DNA from: Lytechinus pictus
Lineage: Eukaryota > Echinodermata > Echinoidea > Temnopleuroida > Toxopneustidae
DNA length: 64,000 nt
Assembly: GCF_037042905.1 (NCBI RefSeq)
Contig: NC_087247.1
Span: 38,767,420 to 38,831,419, forward strand
Reading direction: 5' to 3'
Part shown: positions 40,601 to 48,863 of the stretch, piece by piece
Layout of the letters: each line of letters begins with the position of its first letter
Position numbering within the stretch: the first letter of the stretch is position 1
Made by a program: the position numbers and the translations under genes
Notes under the pieces: generated by a model
Seen by the model: only the letters and a program-made list of their open reading frames with translations
Database searches by the model: none
What the model was told of the DNA's origin: nothing

Positions 40601-41549
40601 GGCGGAGCAATTGTCGCGGAGCAATTGTCGTATAATCGGAGCAATTGTCGGCGGAGCAAATATCGGCGGAGCAATTGTCGCGGAGCAATTGTCGTATAAT
40701 CGGAGCAGATGTCGGCGGAGCAATTGTCGCGGAGCAATTGTCGTATAATCGGAGCAGATGTCGGCGGAGCAATTATCAGCGGAGCAATTGTCGGCGGAGC
40801 AATTTTCGGCGGAGCACATGTCGGCGGAGCACATGTCGGCGGAGCAAATATCGGCGGAGCAAATATCGGCGGAGCAAGTGTCGACGGAGCACATATCGGC
40901 GGAGCAAGTGTCGACGGAGCAACTGTCGGCGGAGCAATTGTCCGGAGCAATTGTCGGCGGAGCAACTGTCTTATTTTGCGTAGCAATTGTCGGCGGAGCA
41001 GATGTCGGCGGAGCAATTGTCGGGTCACCGATTCAACTACATGTACATCAGCTGTTCGGTGCAGCCAGTGTCAATTAATAATCAAACAAGGAAATAATAC
41101 CGAGAACAGAGCTTAACAAATCTGATTTTGGCTAAGTTTAGTAAAAGCAATAAACGGTAATACAAAATAACAGTTGGTAAAGGTTAGAATGAATACAGCA
41201 ATTTTCAAATTAAACATGTTCATGGGAATGCGGGATCCACTGTAGAACATCCTTATTTTTTTCAATTTCTCTGAATACGTGTCAGATTTTTATTGTCATA
41301 ACATATAAAATCTACTGAAACTATTTTTTGGGGGCTCACTCGCTTCGCTCTGTGTCCAAAAGCACTGTGCCAAAATTCTGTTCCGTCAATATATTTTGCC
41401 TTCATAAGTCTGTAGTTTGAGCAATAAGTAAGATAACATTTACTCTATTTTAATGTACTAGTATTGTGATGTTTGAGCTTACCATTTGCAGAAACATGTC
41501 CAAGTATGAATGCAGTGAAGAAGAGGCATATACACCGATACTGCACCAT
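19250..41549 (-). CDS. NAGLU: Alpha-N-acetylglucosaminidase (GH89), complete 19-exon gene
   Basis: Lysosomal exo-enzyme that removes alpha-linked N-acetylglucosamine from heparan sulfate ends. Coding exons, 5' to 3': 41549-41483, 35314-35154, 34588-34401, 33759-33541, 33305-33144, 32793-32728, 32257-32194, 31912-31839, 31073-30917, 30364-30215, 29449-29307, 28417-28246, 27546-27461, 27000-26896, 25669-25549, 24276-24214, 21597-21554, 20569-20415, 19410-19250. All have GT/AG borders and matching phases and sum to 2358 bp, 785 residues (human about 743). Visible marks are a signal peptide (1-21), WWDWERW, AFAGHVP, DTFNEN (Glu328) and LTPEG (Glu457) as the two expected catalytic glutamates, GWLFQ, and HNFGGN. 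No frameshift or stop was found, so it looks functional. Introns are full of mobile elements. Confidence 0.96.
19603..19790. repeat. (ACT)n microsatellite in NAGLU intron 18
   Basis: A long trinucleotide run, with a second such run at 57237-57515. It creates Leu- or Thr-rich open frames that are not genes. Confidence 0.95.
20415..20569 (-). CDS. NAGLU: NAGLU exon 18
   Basis: Encodes [13 protein letters not shown] and ends KFPTKPLG. Acceptor TTTCAG, donor GTAAGT. It matches the YYTPRW region of the family. Confidence 0.92.
21554..21597 (-). CDS. NAGLU: NAGLU exon 17 (44 bp)
   Basis: A very short exon coding [14 protein letters not shown] plus two bases. The LINE tail begins only about 48 bp upstream of it. 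Confidence 0.9.
21645..22620 (-). mobile_element. Truncated non-LTR retrotransposon (LINE) in NAGLU intron 16
   Basis: The open frame 22352-22615 (-) has the typical end of a reverse transcriptase [17 protein letters not shown], then [14 protein letters not shown] and a lysine-rich SFKSSFKK tail. Sequence downstream on the - strand looks like a 3' UTR and ends in an (AAAAT)n-type tail at about 21645-21670. Only the 3' part of a LINE remains, in the same orientation as the host gene. Confidence 0.8.
22724..23714. mobile_element. Tc1/mariner-like MITE, TA-flanked
   Basis: Ends are CAGTGCGTATCAAAAAAAAG and its inverted partner CTTTTTTTGATACGCACTG, continuing into GTTTACACTT, with a TA dinucleotide on both sides (22722-22723 and 23715-23716). 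The length is 991 bp, and no intact transposase frame is visible. It lies in NAGLU intron 16. Confidence 0.88.
24214..24276 (-). CDS. NAGLU: NAGLU exon 16 (63 bp)
   Basis: [21 protein letters not shown], phase 0 at both ends. Matches the NQ/RYQLTLWGP motif of the family. Confidence 0.95.
24500..24640. promoter_or_regulatory. Repeated CRE-like palindromes in NAGLU intron 15
   Basis: Two direct copies of ATAGTGGAC..TACG..TGACGTCATTTT lie about 111 bp apart, each with a perfect TGACGTCA (24517-24524 and 24629-24636). A third TGACGTCA is at 24864-24871 beside a CACGTG. They match the CREB/ATF binding consensus. Function is unproven, and they could simply be part of a repeat. Confidence 0.35.
25549..25669 (-). 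CDS. NAGLU: NAGLU exon 15
   Basis: Encodes [14 protein letters not shown] and the conserved [14 protein letters not shown] segment. Confidence 0.95.
25781..26373. mobile_element. MITE with TTTAAAGGACAAGTC termini, copy 1
   Basis: Starts TTTAAAGGACAAGTCTACCCC and ends with the near reverse complement GGGGTGGACTTGATCTTTAAA. Long internal inverted segments include GAAAATTTCATGAAAATCGG. It lies in NAGLU intron 14, and its relatives are at 49630 and 61054. Confidence 0.88.
26896..27000 (-). CDS. NAGLU: NAGLU exon 14
   Basis: Encodes [20 protein letters not shown], matching the RYDLLDLTRQ helix of the family's C-terminal domain. Confidence 0.95.
27461..27546 (-). CDS. NAGLU: NAGLU exon 13
   Basis: [19 protein letters not shown]. 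Begins in phase 0 after the ATAG acceptor; donor GTAAGA. Confidence 0.95.
28246..28417 (-). CDS. NAGLU: NAGLU exon 12
   Basis: [13 protein letters not shown] followed by [11 protein letters not shown] and VRRPS, all recognisable in GH89 enzymes. Confidence 0.95.
28471..28799. mobile_element. MITE with 13-bp perfect termini GTCTCGCCTGCAT, short copy
   Basis: GTCTCGCCTGCAT at 28471-28483 is the exact inverse of ATGCAGGCGAGAC at 28787-28799. One end carries CATAGCAGAGCGAG and a GC-rich CCGACGGCGACGGCGTC block. It lies in NAGLU intron 11, 54 bp from exon 12. Longer relatives are at 45475-46466 and from 63304. Confidence 0.9.
28818..29015 (+). mobile_element. tRNA-derived SINE
   Basis: The head has an A box (TAGCTCAGTCGG at 28826-28837) and a B box (GTTTGATTCC at 28878-28887). 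The body has a TCGGTAAGTCATTTATCC core and a CCTCGGAGAGGACCTTAA stem, and the end is AGCGATCAGGTAAATAA. It lies next to the MITE in NAGLU intron 11, antisense to the gene. Confidence 0.85.
29307..29449 (-). CDS. NAGLU: NAGLU exon 11 (catalytic Glu of LTPEG)
   Basis: Contains [13 protein letters not shown]. Glu457 aligns with one of the two GH89 catalytic glutamates (human Glu446 from memory). The end codes TNVTQ and TG of a split Trp. Confidence 0.95.
29770..30025 (+). repeat. Dispersed repeat with ~50-bp CTCGGGACCAAAATGACC units, copy 1
   Basis: Shares GGCAGCACCCC and repeated TTTGTCAAATTTCTCGGGACC / TTCATTTT..GTGAAAACC phrases with 31330-31640 and 59507-59835. A (GT)n run sits inside. It lies in NAGLU intron 10. 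Confidence 0.65.
30215..30364 (-). CDS. NAGLU: NAGLU exon 10
   Basis: [17 protein letters not shown], then [15 protein letters not shown] and YGKLDAVNQ. Highly conserved barrel segment, phase 0 at both ends. Confidence 0.96.
30917..31073 (-). CDS. NAGLU: NAGLU exon 9
   Basis: [14 protein letters not shown], then [17 protein letters not shown] and IKALLHGVP. Confidence 0.96.
31330..31640 (-). repeat. Dispersed repeat with ~50-bp GACAAATTTGTC-type units, copy 2
   Basis: A run of G at 31341-31352 is followed by repeated GTCCCGA.AAATTTGACAAGC and CTACAAAATG phrases, the same family as at 29770 and 59507. It lies in NAGLU intron 8. Confidence 0.6.
31839..31912 (-). CDS. NAGLU: NAGLU exon 8 (catalytic DTFNE)
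   Basis: [20 protein letters not shown]. Glu328 aligns with the other GH89 catalytic glutamate (human Glu316 from memory). Confidence 0.96.
32194..32257 (-). CDS. NAGLU: NAGLU exon 7
   Basis: [21 protein letters not shown]. Matches the LLAPEDPIF region of the family. Confidence 0.93.
32728..32793 (-). CDS. NAGLU: NAGLU exon 6 (66 bp)
   Basis: [21 protein letters not shown]. Matches the VFP..N...GSWGHFNCSYSC region. Donor GTGTGT, acceptor CTCTAG. Confidence 0.9.
33144..33305 (-). CDS. NAGLU: NAGLU exon 5
   Basis: [18 protein letters not shown], then [14 protein letters not shown] and [11 protein letters not shown]. Confidence 0.96.
33541..33759 (-). CDS. NAGLU: NAGLU exon 4
   Basis: [19 protein letters not shown], then [20 protein letters not shown] and GGPAFLA. 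This is the strongest diagnostic segment for GH89. Confidence 0.97.
34401..34588 (-). CDS. NAGLU: NAGLU exon 3
   Basis: [20 protein letters not shown] and [18 protein letters not shown]-terminal domain with NGT and NVT sequons. Confidence 0.94.
35154..35314 (-). CDS. NAGLU: NAGLU exon 2
   Basis: [20 protein letters not shown], then [18 protein letters not shown]-terminal domain just after the signal peptide. Confidence 0.88.
35460..35467. repeat. Target-site duplication, left copy
   Basis: GATTCAAC, repeated exactly at 41030-41037 on the other side of the foldback element. Confidence 0.85.
35474..35910 (+). repeat. 15-bp tandem repeat arm, left
   Basis: Units TGCTCCGCCGACAAT with variants GATATT, GACATC, GATTATAC. 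The period is a multiple of three and free of stops, so several frames stay open without coding. Confidence 0.95.
36293..37677. mobile_element. Element with CGCGTAGCCAGG inverted ends, nested in the foldback middle
   Basis: CGCGTAGCCAGG at 36293-36304 pairs with CCTGGCTACGCG at 37666-37677, each next to a C- or G-run. Inner hairpin-like GCTTCCGCGC..GCGCGG motifs occur near 36517 and 37428. A poly-A/purine stretch spans 36325-36440. Confidence 0.65.
37809..37916 (-). other. Exon-like fragment in foldback middle
   Basis: A 108-bp open segment bounded by TACAG and GTATGT, phase 0 at both ends. It codes 36 residues starting [18 protein letters not shown] do not recognise it. It is not part of NAGLU, because exon 1 joins exon 2 in phase without it. 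It could be a captured gene piece or chance. Confidence 0.3.
40497..41029 (-). repeat. 15-bp tandem repeat arm, right
   Basis: Reverse complement of the left arm (CGGCGGAGCAATTGT units). It is longer than the left arm, with extra units carrying GTATAATCGGAGC. Confidence 0.95.
41030..41037. repeat. Target-site duplication, right copy
   Basis: GATTCAAC, matching 35460-35467. Confidence 0.85.
41483..41549 (-). CDS. NAGLU: NAGLU exon 1 (start and signal peptide)
   Basis: ATG in CAAGATGG context. [20 protein letters not shown] is a typical secretory signal with a hydrophobic core and an Ala-x cleavage region. Donor G|GTAAGC leaves phase 1, which fits exon 2. Confidence 0.9.
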
Positions 41550-41848
41550 CTTGGAAGAATTTACCTGCTATATCCTGTAAGACCAGATGAAAATGTAAAA
41601 ACTTGAAAGGCATCCGAGGGCAACCATGACCATGTCTGGTCTTACATTCTTTTAGTAATGTATTAATTGGTTTACTAGTATAATTGCGTAGATATCCGGT
41701 ATTTACAGTACGTAGGTATTCATTCCATTGTACATTGTCCAAATTTATTTGCTGCTCTTGATTTCAATGTAGAACCACAGCGTAATGGTGGGTAGTGTGC
41801 AAGGTTGATTATTGTAAACAGGGCTTGGCAAGAAGGGGGCAGGGCCGG

Positions 41849-42415
41849 CCGGGGCCACTTCCATTGACGAGTGGATACCATGCGATACCATGGGGTCTCG
41901 AAAAGCACCCTAAACACGTATTTTCCATATTCTGAAAATGCACCCCTTAACAAGTATTGGCGTCTGAAACCCTACCCTTAACAAGTATTGGAAACAAAAC
42001 GATACTCTTGGCAAGTATTCCCTTAAATTCCTAAACAAGTATAGCGATAATTTATTGTTATGTCACGGGTCCGTCGGTCGTCGGTTTTACTTTTACAGTT
42101 TACACATCATTTGGTTTAGTACGGCCCCAGCTTCCACACCTCGCGCAAATCGGACTCTGAACACGTAGTGTTGGGGCAAAAAGGACATCCTTTATAAAAC
42201 ATTTTAATTTTGTTTTATCATCCCCGCAAATTTGACCCTAAACACGTAGCTTTCCTAGCGAAATAGATACCCTTTTTTCATTATTTTTGTGTTTTTGACA
42301 CCCTTATCACGTTACGTACGTAACGTGCCCTATCTTGAAAAAGACATACCTTTTACGTGTTTTTTTTGGTCGCGCATGGTATCCACTCGTCAATGTAAGT
42401 GCCCCCCCCCCCGGG
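41849..42415. mobile_element. MITE with ~35-bp termini containing CATTGACGAGTGGATACC
   Basis: Left end GGGGCCACTTCCATTGACGA, continuing GTGGATACCATGCG, is mirrored at 42373-42415 (CGCGCATGGTATCCACTCGT and a C/G-run). The inside holds repeated AACAAGTATTGG / CTTAACAAGTATT phrases. A partial inverted copy lies at 57060-57235. Confidence 0.8.
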
Positions 42416-42661
42416 GGCAGGGCCGGTGACCGCTCCGTATGATAGTAAAAAATATCAAGAGATTTAAAAATGAAACAAAGGGGGCAAATGGAAGCAGTTT
42501 GATAGGTGAGGTAGGGATCATGTAACTCTACAGTGTATTTACTAGCCCCTGCAATTCGACCGTTATGCGCCCCCATATCATCAAAATACAGTGGTGCCGC
42601 CCAGGGACCCGTTTAAAGGATTTTCAATAGGGACTTATCGATTTACACATTCATTAGTGTA

Positions 42662-42805
42662 GGTGCCGTGGCCGAGAGGTCTAAGGCGCCTGGCTATACA
42701 TGGAAAGTCCGGGGTTCGATCCCCGGCCGCGGCACCTACGCCCGTGAGCAAGGCATTTAATCTACAATGCTCTTTTATCCTGCTTTCAAATAAATGGAAA
42801 TGCTA
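42662..42805 (+). mobile_element. tRNA-derived SINE with Leu/Ser-like head
   Basis: The head starts GGTGCCG and pairs with CGGCACC (42730-42736). The A box is TGGCCGAGAGG and the B box GGTTCGATCC. The anticodon arm does not pair properly and the T arm has extra bases, so it is not a working tRNA. A core-like GTGAGCAAGGCATTTAATC body follows, as in V-type SINEs. Ends in AT-rich sequence near 42805. Confidence 0.7.
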
Positions 42806-42921
42806 TATGCATTATTCGTAACTAGGTGTGCACTTGTTTAAAAAAAAAATTAGTCGACTGCTACATTGCACATAAAGTCGGTAGATAAGAGTGAGACACT
42901 GAAATAACACAGCGCCGCATG

Positions 42922-43466
42922 TGCAACTCCCGGGGGGGCACTCAGTATATAATGCATAGTGGGTATGTGCCGCGGAGGGGACCCCCATTTTTACACTCAA
43001 ATTTCCGTTCCAAGGCATAGCATTTTTGTCTTATTGAGAAAAAGAACAAAGAAAGCCGCTCCAAAGCATAGCATTTTCTTCTTGTCGAGGAAAAAGAATA
43101 AAGAAATCTGCTCCAAAGCTTCGCATATTTTCCGTTACGCCGTTCCGGCCGTATTGATCTGCTACAATGAGCCGCAATTTTGGTGAAAAGCGGCCGCAAA
43201 GCGCTGTCCGACCATCACCTCTGCGCTAGCGCACCCGGCGCCCGTGCCGCCAGGCTAGCTGCATGCATGTTCCATAGGGATGTATACGCACTCACACGCT
43301 GGCGATCCGTTCCAAGGACCCCCGTTTTCACAAACATTTGTAGTTCCGAAGCCCGTTCCGAGGACCCTCCATTTTACAATAAGCCCGCTCTAAGGCCCCC
43401 GTTTTTTGTCTCGCCCGCGGCACAGACCTACTACTTTTTTGGTCGAGTGCCCCCCCCCGGGGTGCA
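42922..43466. mobile_element. MITE with G-run termini
   Basis: The left end (TGCAACTCCCGGGGGGGCAC) and the right end (GAGTGCCCCCCCCCGGGGTG) are inverted copies. Internal repeats carry CCAAAGCATAGCATTTTC and a CCGTTCC phrase. Confidence 0.75.
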
Positions 43467-45474
43467 ACTTACACGCTGCTAGCTGGCGAAAATTCAGGTC
43501 GTTGATATTGTTGATATGCCAACATCGTTAGTGGACTTTGGGCACCTTGTTGGGCATGCTCATTAGTGTATCACTTTGCTATATTACTATGTTTACATCG
43601 ACTTTGTATGCTGTACGTGAACCAAAAAAAAAGCACTAGTGAACGTGCAAATCGTAAGATACTCGGGGAAAAGAAATATTTAGGCAGCTAGCGGTAATTA
43701 TAGGTTTGTTCAATGTGCTCAGATTCGCAGTGCAGCTTTTGTGATGAGGATTAAAAAAAAGTCCCATGCTTCTGGTCCTGCTCAAACTTAAAACAATATG
43801 TTGAACAAGATAAATGCGTTATAAATCCAAAGCTGCCTATAAAGAGTTACTGGACTAACATTAACACTAGCATTAACATTTTTCATAAGCCATCATTTGT
43901 GCTTTTTATGATCCCCACTATACTAGTATTGGGATGTATTGAACATTGTATTGATTGGTATATATTGTTGCTTTTTAAAGTAGAAATAAATTAAATTGAA
44001 TTGAATTGACTTTCCTCACATAATAAGGGTGGATAGAGGAAGGGGTGGGGGCACACACTGTACCGTGATTCTAGTTGTGATGCTTGTTTATGAGAATGTG
44101 CACCCTTTTGTGGTAACCATTTGGGTTTTCCGAATTCGGTGGGAACATGCCTTCTTTTAGGGAGTGAGTCGAGTGACAATGTCTTTTTATTATTATTATT
44201 ATTTGCATGATTATTGTACCACTGAGTAAATTATTGATAACAAATCATTTATGTTTGAGGGTTAGATGGAGAGAGAAAGGGTCAGATTGATAAAGAAAGA
44301 GAGCGAGAGAGGGATGATGATTGAGACGAATCTACCCCCTTTCCTAAAAATTGGTTATAAAACTGGCGGGCTGCTTTTTACCGTCAGCTTCGGTGAATTT
44401 GAATATCAAAATCAAGCAGTACGACCGTGTGACCAATATGTAGGAGCCTCGTTTGTATCCTATATCTGATACATCCAATGTTACAGGATAAATGGGAACT
44501 CTAAACGTAAAATAATCTGAAACCCATGCAGTCAAGATAAATAGCAGTGTCCGCCTTTATTTCAGTAATATATTTACTCTACAAAGATAAAAACAAAACA
44601 TAAGAAATGTTAATTTCTTACTTATCCCGATGAGAATGGTGTTGGCCAATACACATATCCGGACGAAATAACGACAGTAATTCGTGATTAGACTTTGACT
44701 CGTTAACCGATGACAGTAGATAGGCCTAAAAGAACGATTGTTTGTTTATTTTTTATCGTAACACTGAACCTTGATTTTTTTGTTCAAAATAATCAAGTTG
44801 AATAGCTTAATACACATTATGTATCGTTTTATAACCACTTCAGTTTTAATATCGAACGTTTCCTTCCGTATCTCACGATAGCATCTTGTTTACAGTTGAA
44901 TTTATTGGGTTTATATATTTAGAAATAGACTTTGAAGTCACATGACTAGTCACATGACTACCTTTGTGATTGGAAACAAAAAAGAATGTTTGCAGATAAT
45001 TGTCGAGGATCGGGAATTGATAAGGGAGGGGTGGTTATCCTTTTTTGCCTACTTTGCTGTTGCTGATGTTGTTGCAGTAACCAGTCATGATTATCATAAT
45101 CGTGTCATTGATTGAAGGCGAGATTAATCGTTTGTAACTGTCAAATTCCAGGTTGTCTGCGAGTCCAACATGAACGATATACAAATATTTGTTCTTTAGA
45201 CGTGATGGTGAACATGTTTTTATGTGGGTGTCTGTTTTAACAATTGAGCATAAAACACTGGGGAATATTTTTTCATAGGTTTGGATACATCTAAAAGTAT
45301 CTAATCAACTAATTATATTTCTAATGGTCAATTTCATTCTACCTCTGGAACACTCGAATTGCCTCTGAATATTTTATGTAGATGTGAAAATGGCGATATG
45401 GTTATTTTTTAAATTTTGTTATGTAGATATTGACATCATTGATATAGAAGGGGCACAAGTCACTAACAAGTGGA
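43467..45474. other. Intergenic, no supported gene
   Basis: AT-rich with a TTA microsatellite near 44190 and a CACATGACTAGTCACATGAC direct repeat near 44940. No recognisable coding sequence. Confidence 0.4.
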
Positions 45475-46466
45475 ACGCAATTTAATATAGCAGCAGTGCT
45501 AACTTTGAAAACTACTATAAAATAATCATTCACAAAAACATCATTCATATAATGACATAATACCACGTTCATTGACCATAAATGACATTTGAACGGAGAC
45601 TTAAGACTGTCAACTACACCCATGTCCACATTTCATTCACTCTATCCATAAACTTTCAAAGTTATGATGGCACTTCAACAATTACCCCAACATGGCCTAA
45701 GTTTATTGACCTTAACTGACCTTTGACTTGGTTTTGTGACCTGAAACTCACAGGGGATGTTCAGTGATGCTTGATTACTCTTATATACCAAGTTTTATGA
45801 ACTAGATCCATAAACTTTCAGAGCTAGGATGGTACTTTAACATATACCCCCAACACGGCCAAAGTTCATTGACCTTAAATGACCTTTGACCTTGGTCATG
45901 TGACCTGAAACTCAGGCAGGATGTTCACTAATACTTGATTAACCTTATGTCCAAGTTTCATGGACTAGATCCATAAATTTTCAAAGTTATGATAGTAATT
46001 CAACAAATACCCCCAACTTGACCAAAGTTCATTGACCCTAAATGACCTTTGACCTTGGTCACGTGACCTGAAACTCGAGCAGGATGTTCACTAATACTTG
46101 ATTAACCTTTTGCCCAAGTTTCACGAACTAGGTCCATATACTTTCTAAGTAATGATGTCATTTCAAAAACTTAACCTTCGGTTAAGATTTTGAAAATAAT
46201 TTTCCCAACATGGTCTAAGTTCATTGACCCGAAATGACCTTTGACCTTGGTCATGTGACCTGAAACTCAGGCAGGATTATTTAGTAATACTTGATTAACC
46301 TTATTTCCAAGTTTCATGAACTAGGTCCATATACTTTCTAAGTTATGATGTAATTTCAAAAACTTAACCTTAGGTTAAGATTTGATGTTGACGCCGCCGC
46401 CGCCGTCGCCGCCGCCGCCGTCGGAAAAGCGGCGCCTATAGTCTCGCTCTGCTATGCAGGCGAGAC
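45475..46466. mobile_element. Long MITE (GTCTCGCCTGCAT family) with tandem DR1-bearing units
   Basis: The right end has CCGCCGCCGCCGTCGG and closes with ATGCAGGCGAGAC at 46454-46466. The left end is decayed (AATATAGCAGCAGTGCTAAC). The interior has about five units of 160-190 bp, each with AACTTTCAAAGTTATGAT, AACATGGCC.AAGTTCATTG and TGACCTTTGACCTTGGTCA. Confidence 0.88.
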
Positions 46467-46604
46467 AAAAATCAGGAGATTAAGTCAAGGTACATTTTTA
46501 AAAGACTATTTTGCTCTATAATTTGTCACTTATATTCTGTAGAAATGTTGATGTCCCCTTGGCGTTCTCTTTCTATCTCTCTTCCTCACCATCTCTCTTC
46601 TCCT

Positions 46605-47835
46605 AAAGCTACACTCTCCCATATTATCAATCCAGGCATGTTGTTAATCAAAATGCTATTTAAATCAAACACTGAAAATTTGATTTTTAATAAGAAAGTT
46701 ATGACGTTTGTAAATATCGCACACACTCACTTTCTCTTTTGTACTTTATTTCATATGTAAAATATTTCTTCCTCCACTGTGTTTGATTCCTCGTTGAAAG
46801 TATAAAATTATCGTTCATATAATATGGTGGAGATCTGCTTCACTATGAAAAATAATATATTTGAAAATAAATATAGAAAATTAAAAATGCGTGGTTAAAA
46901 AACGACCATAACGTGGTTGTTTTTGACCACGCACGCGTCGTCAACTATGCACACGTCACGCACGTGGTTGAATTGACCACGCAGCAAGTGGTTGCCCAAA
47001 ATGACCACGAAGCGTGGTTATAACTTCAACCCCAAATGTGGTATAATCGTAACCAACGTTGCGTGGTCAAATTTTTGTGACCACGCAGGCGTCGTCAACT
47101 ATGCACACGTCACGCACGTGGTCAAATTGACCACGCCTCGAGTGGTTGCCCAAAATGACCACGAAGCGTGGTTATAACTTCAACCCCAAATGTGGTATAA
47201 TCGTAACCAACGTTGCGTGGTCACATTTTTGTGACCACGCATGCGTCGTCAACTATGCACACGTCACGCACGTGGTCAAATTGACCACACCTCGAGTGGT
47301 TACCGAAAATGACGTAACGTGGTTATCATTTAACCCCAAACGTGGTTCTGTCCTAACCACGTTGCGTGGCTATTAGATAACCTTCGGACGTGGTTATTCT
47401 ACAGCCCCGCTATAGCCACGAAAACATGGTTATTTATGACAATGTGGATAACAAATGAAATACAATCATGCACACGAAATCAGGTGAAATTCAACAATTT
47501 GCATATATTCTTTTAAATCATGGCAAAACAATTAACAAATAATTTCTTAAGCTTGTATTATTATGGGGCATATGTTTGAAGTTGGGATGACAATGAAATA
47601 ATTGCATATACAAAGGAAATAGTGAGTGCGTGACATCATTGACACCCTAATGTTCACACTGACCAGAATGTACTTTATGTAATGACTGCATCATGAGAAT
47701 AGAGGTAACTTTTGTAATACAAACACTTTATTATCATACAACCGATTTTGATGACATATTCGGTGCTTTGCTTATCTGATGTTTTTCTAATTGAAGAAAT
47801 AACATGTTGTTGAGTGGGATTGGCCTTTGGGCATT
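46605..47835. mobile_element. Decayed TTTAAAGG-type MITE split by a tandem repeat
   Basis: Left piece 46605-46800 (AAAATGCTATTTAAATCAAA, CACTGAAAATTTGATTTTTA, GAAAGTTATGACG) and right piece 47600-47835 (GGAAATAGTGAGTGCGTGAC, ACCGATTTTGATGACATATT) match the two halves of the MITEs at 49630 and 61054. The sequence between them is the CGTGGTC tandem array. Confidence 0.6.
46900..47440 (+). repeat. 154-bp tandem repeat rich in CGTGGTC
   Basis: Units start about 46992 and 47146, a 154-bp period seen as identical open frames shifted by 154 bp. A third partial unit follows. CGTGGT/ACCACG occurs many times, and CACGCACGTGGTC occurs in each unit. Confidence 0.9.
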
Positions 47836-48857
47836 TAAGATTTAAATTTGGGACTCGATTGAGCACAAAACATTATACCGTTTACAAGATCTCTCCCGCT
47901 GCATGAAATCACAAAGCTTTGATAGATTCTCTAAATGAATTCAGCACTGCACCCAACTTCCAACATCATCACTATATAACACCCTTGTATTTTGTAAATA
48001 TTTTTGATAGCATTATGAGCGTTTCTGTACACAACTATAGATGTCTTACATTTGCAAACAAAACTATTTAACATTTTCTATTGAATTGCTTATGAATATT
48101 ATATTGAAGTGCGTGCGTATACTTCCATCTTAGCTACTCTTCTATTTATTACTTACTTGCCATTTCCCGATCCCTTTTTAGTGCGATTGGAGACACAATA
48201 AACACACTACTTATTGTAGTCCACCATGACCATGCAACTCATAGTTCCATAATGATCACCATCGTACATATTGAATTGACTTCAACTCATTTATATTTTC
48301 ACTTTCAATATGAACGATATTGACTTGGCGTCTGAAAAGATTACGTCTTGTTAGTAAAGAAGTATTCTTTCTCCAGGACATTTCATATTTCTAAAAGACC
48401 AGTTTAAAGTCAATATCCCGCAACCATCTTGAAGAACGCGAGCTCAAATCCTAGTCTACTGGAGTCTTTCCAAAAATACATCACTCTGATAATAAAGTCT
48501 TATAATATTTGCACAATAATATGACAAATCATTTCATGATATCCGCTACACATATCAAACATTTGCAAAAATAAAATATTTTCAAATAAAAAACGATAAT
48601 TCTGATTGGTCCCGGCCTGCTTAGTTTTTGAGCAAAGCGCATGCAACAATTACCTTCATTGGGAATTACCATTTTGCGATTAATTACAAATCTTTGTGCT
48701 AGGGAAGCCAAGGTCCCACTCCCAATGTTATGGAACAGGTATGAAAGATAGAGGAAACGATCACAAAAAAGATATGGGCAGTGAATACGCTACGTGATCT
48801 AAAACTTTCATTGTTATCATGGTTATACTTGTTTATTGAATTGTCTCAATCATTTTT
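47836..48857. other. Intergenic region
   Basis: Between MITE remnants and the 3' end of the aldehyde dehydrogenase gene. No recognisable gene. Confidence 0.4.
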
Positions 48858-48863
48858 TTTATT
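48858..48863 (-). terminator. Probable poly(A) signal of the ALDH gene
   Basis: AATAAA on the - strand about 130 bp past the stop codon. Confidence 0.6.

Larger units (their letters stand above)
35468..41029. mobile_element. TU-like foldback transposon filling NAGLU intron 1
   Basis: Two long arrays of 15-bp units (TGCTCCGCCGACAAT type) face each other. The left arm is 35474-35910 and the right arm about 40497-41029. The arms match in register at their outer ends, including shared irregular units (a GCTACGCAAAATA unit and a shortened CTCCGGACA unit). The middle segment of about 4.6 kb is unrelated and itself contains other elements. An 8-bp duplication (GATTCAAC) flanks the whole. This matches sea urchin TU elements that have only an outer repeat domain and a variable middle. 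No transposase was found. Confidence 0.88.

Noticed and set aside
40281..41116. Open frames of 106-179 codons over the right 15-bp array
   Set aside because: Same reason as the left arm: a repeat period divisible by three, with no domain.
42662..42736. Functional tRNA-Leu or tRNA-Ser
   Set aside because: The anticodon arm does not pair, there is no long variable arm, and SINE-like sequence follows.
46992..47376. Two similar ORFs starting MPKMTTKRGYNF
   Set aside because: Produced by the 154-bp tandem repeat, with no support for coding.
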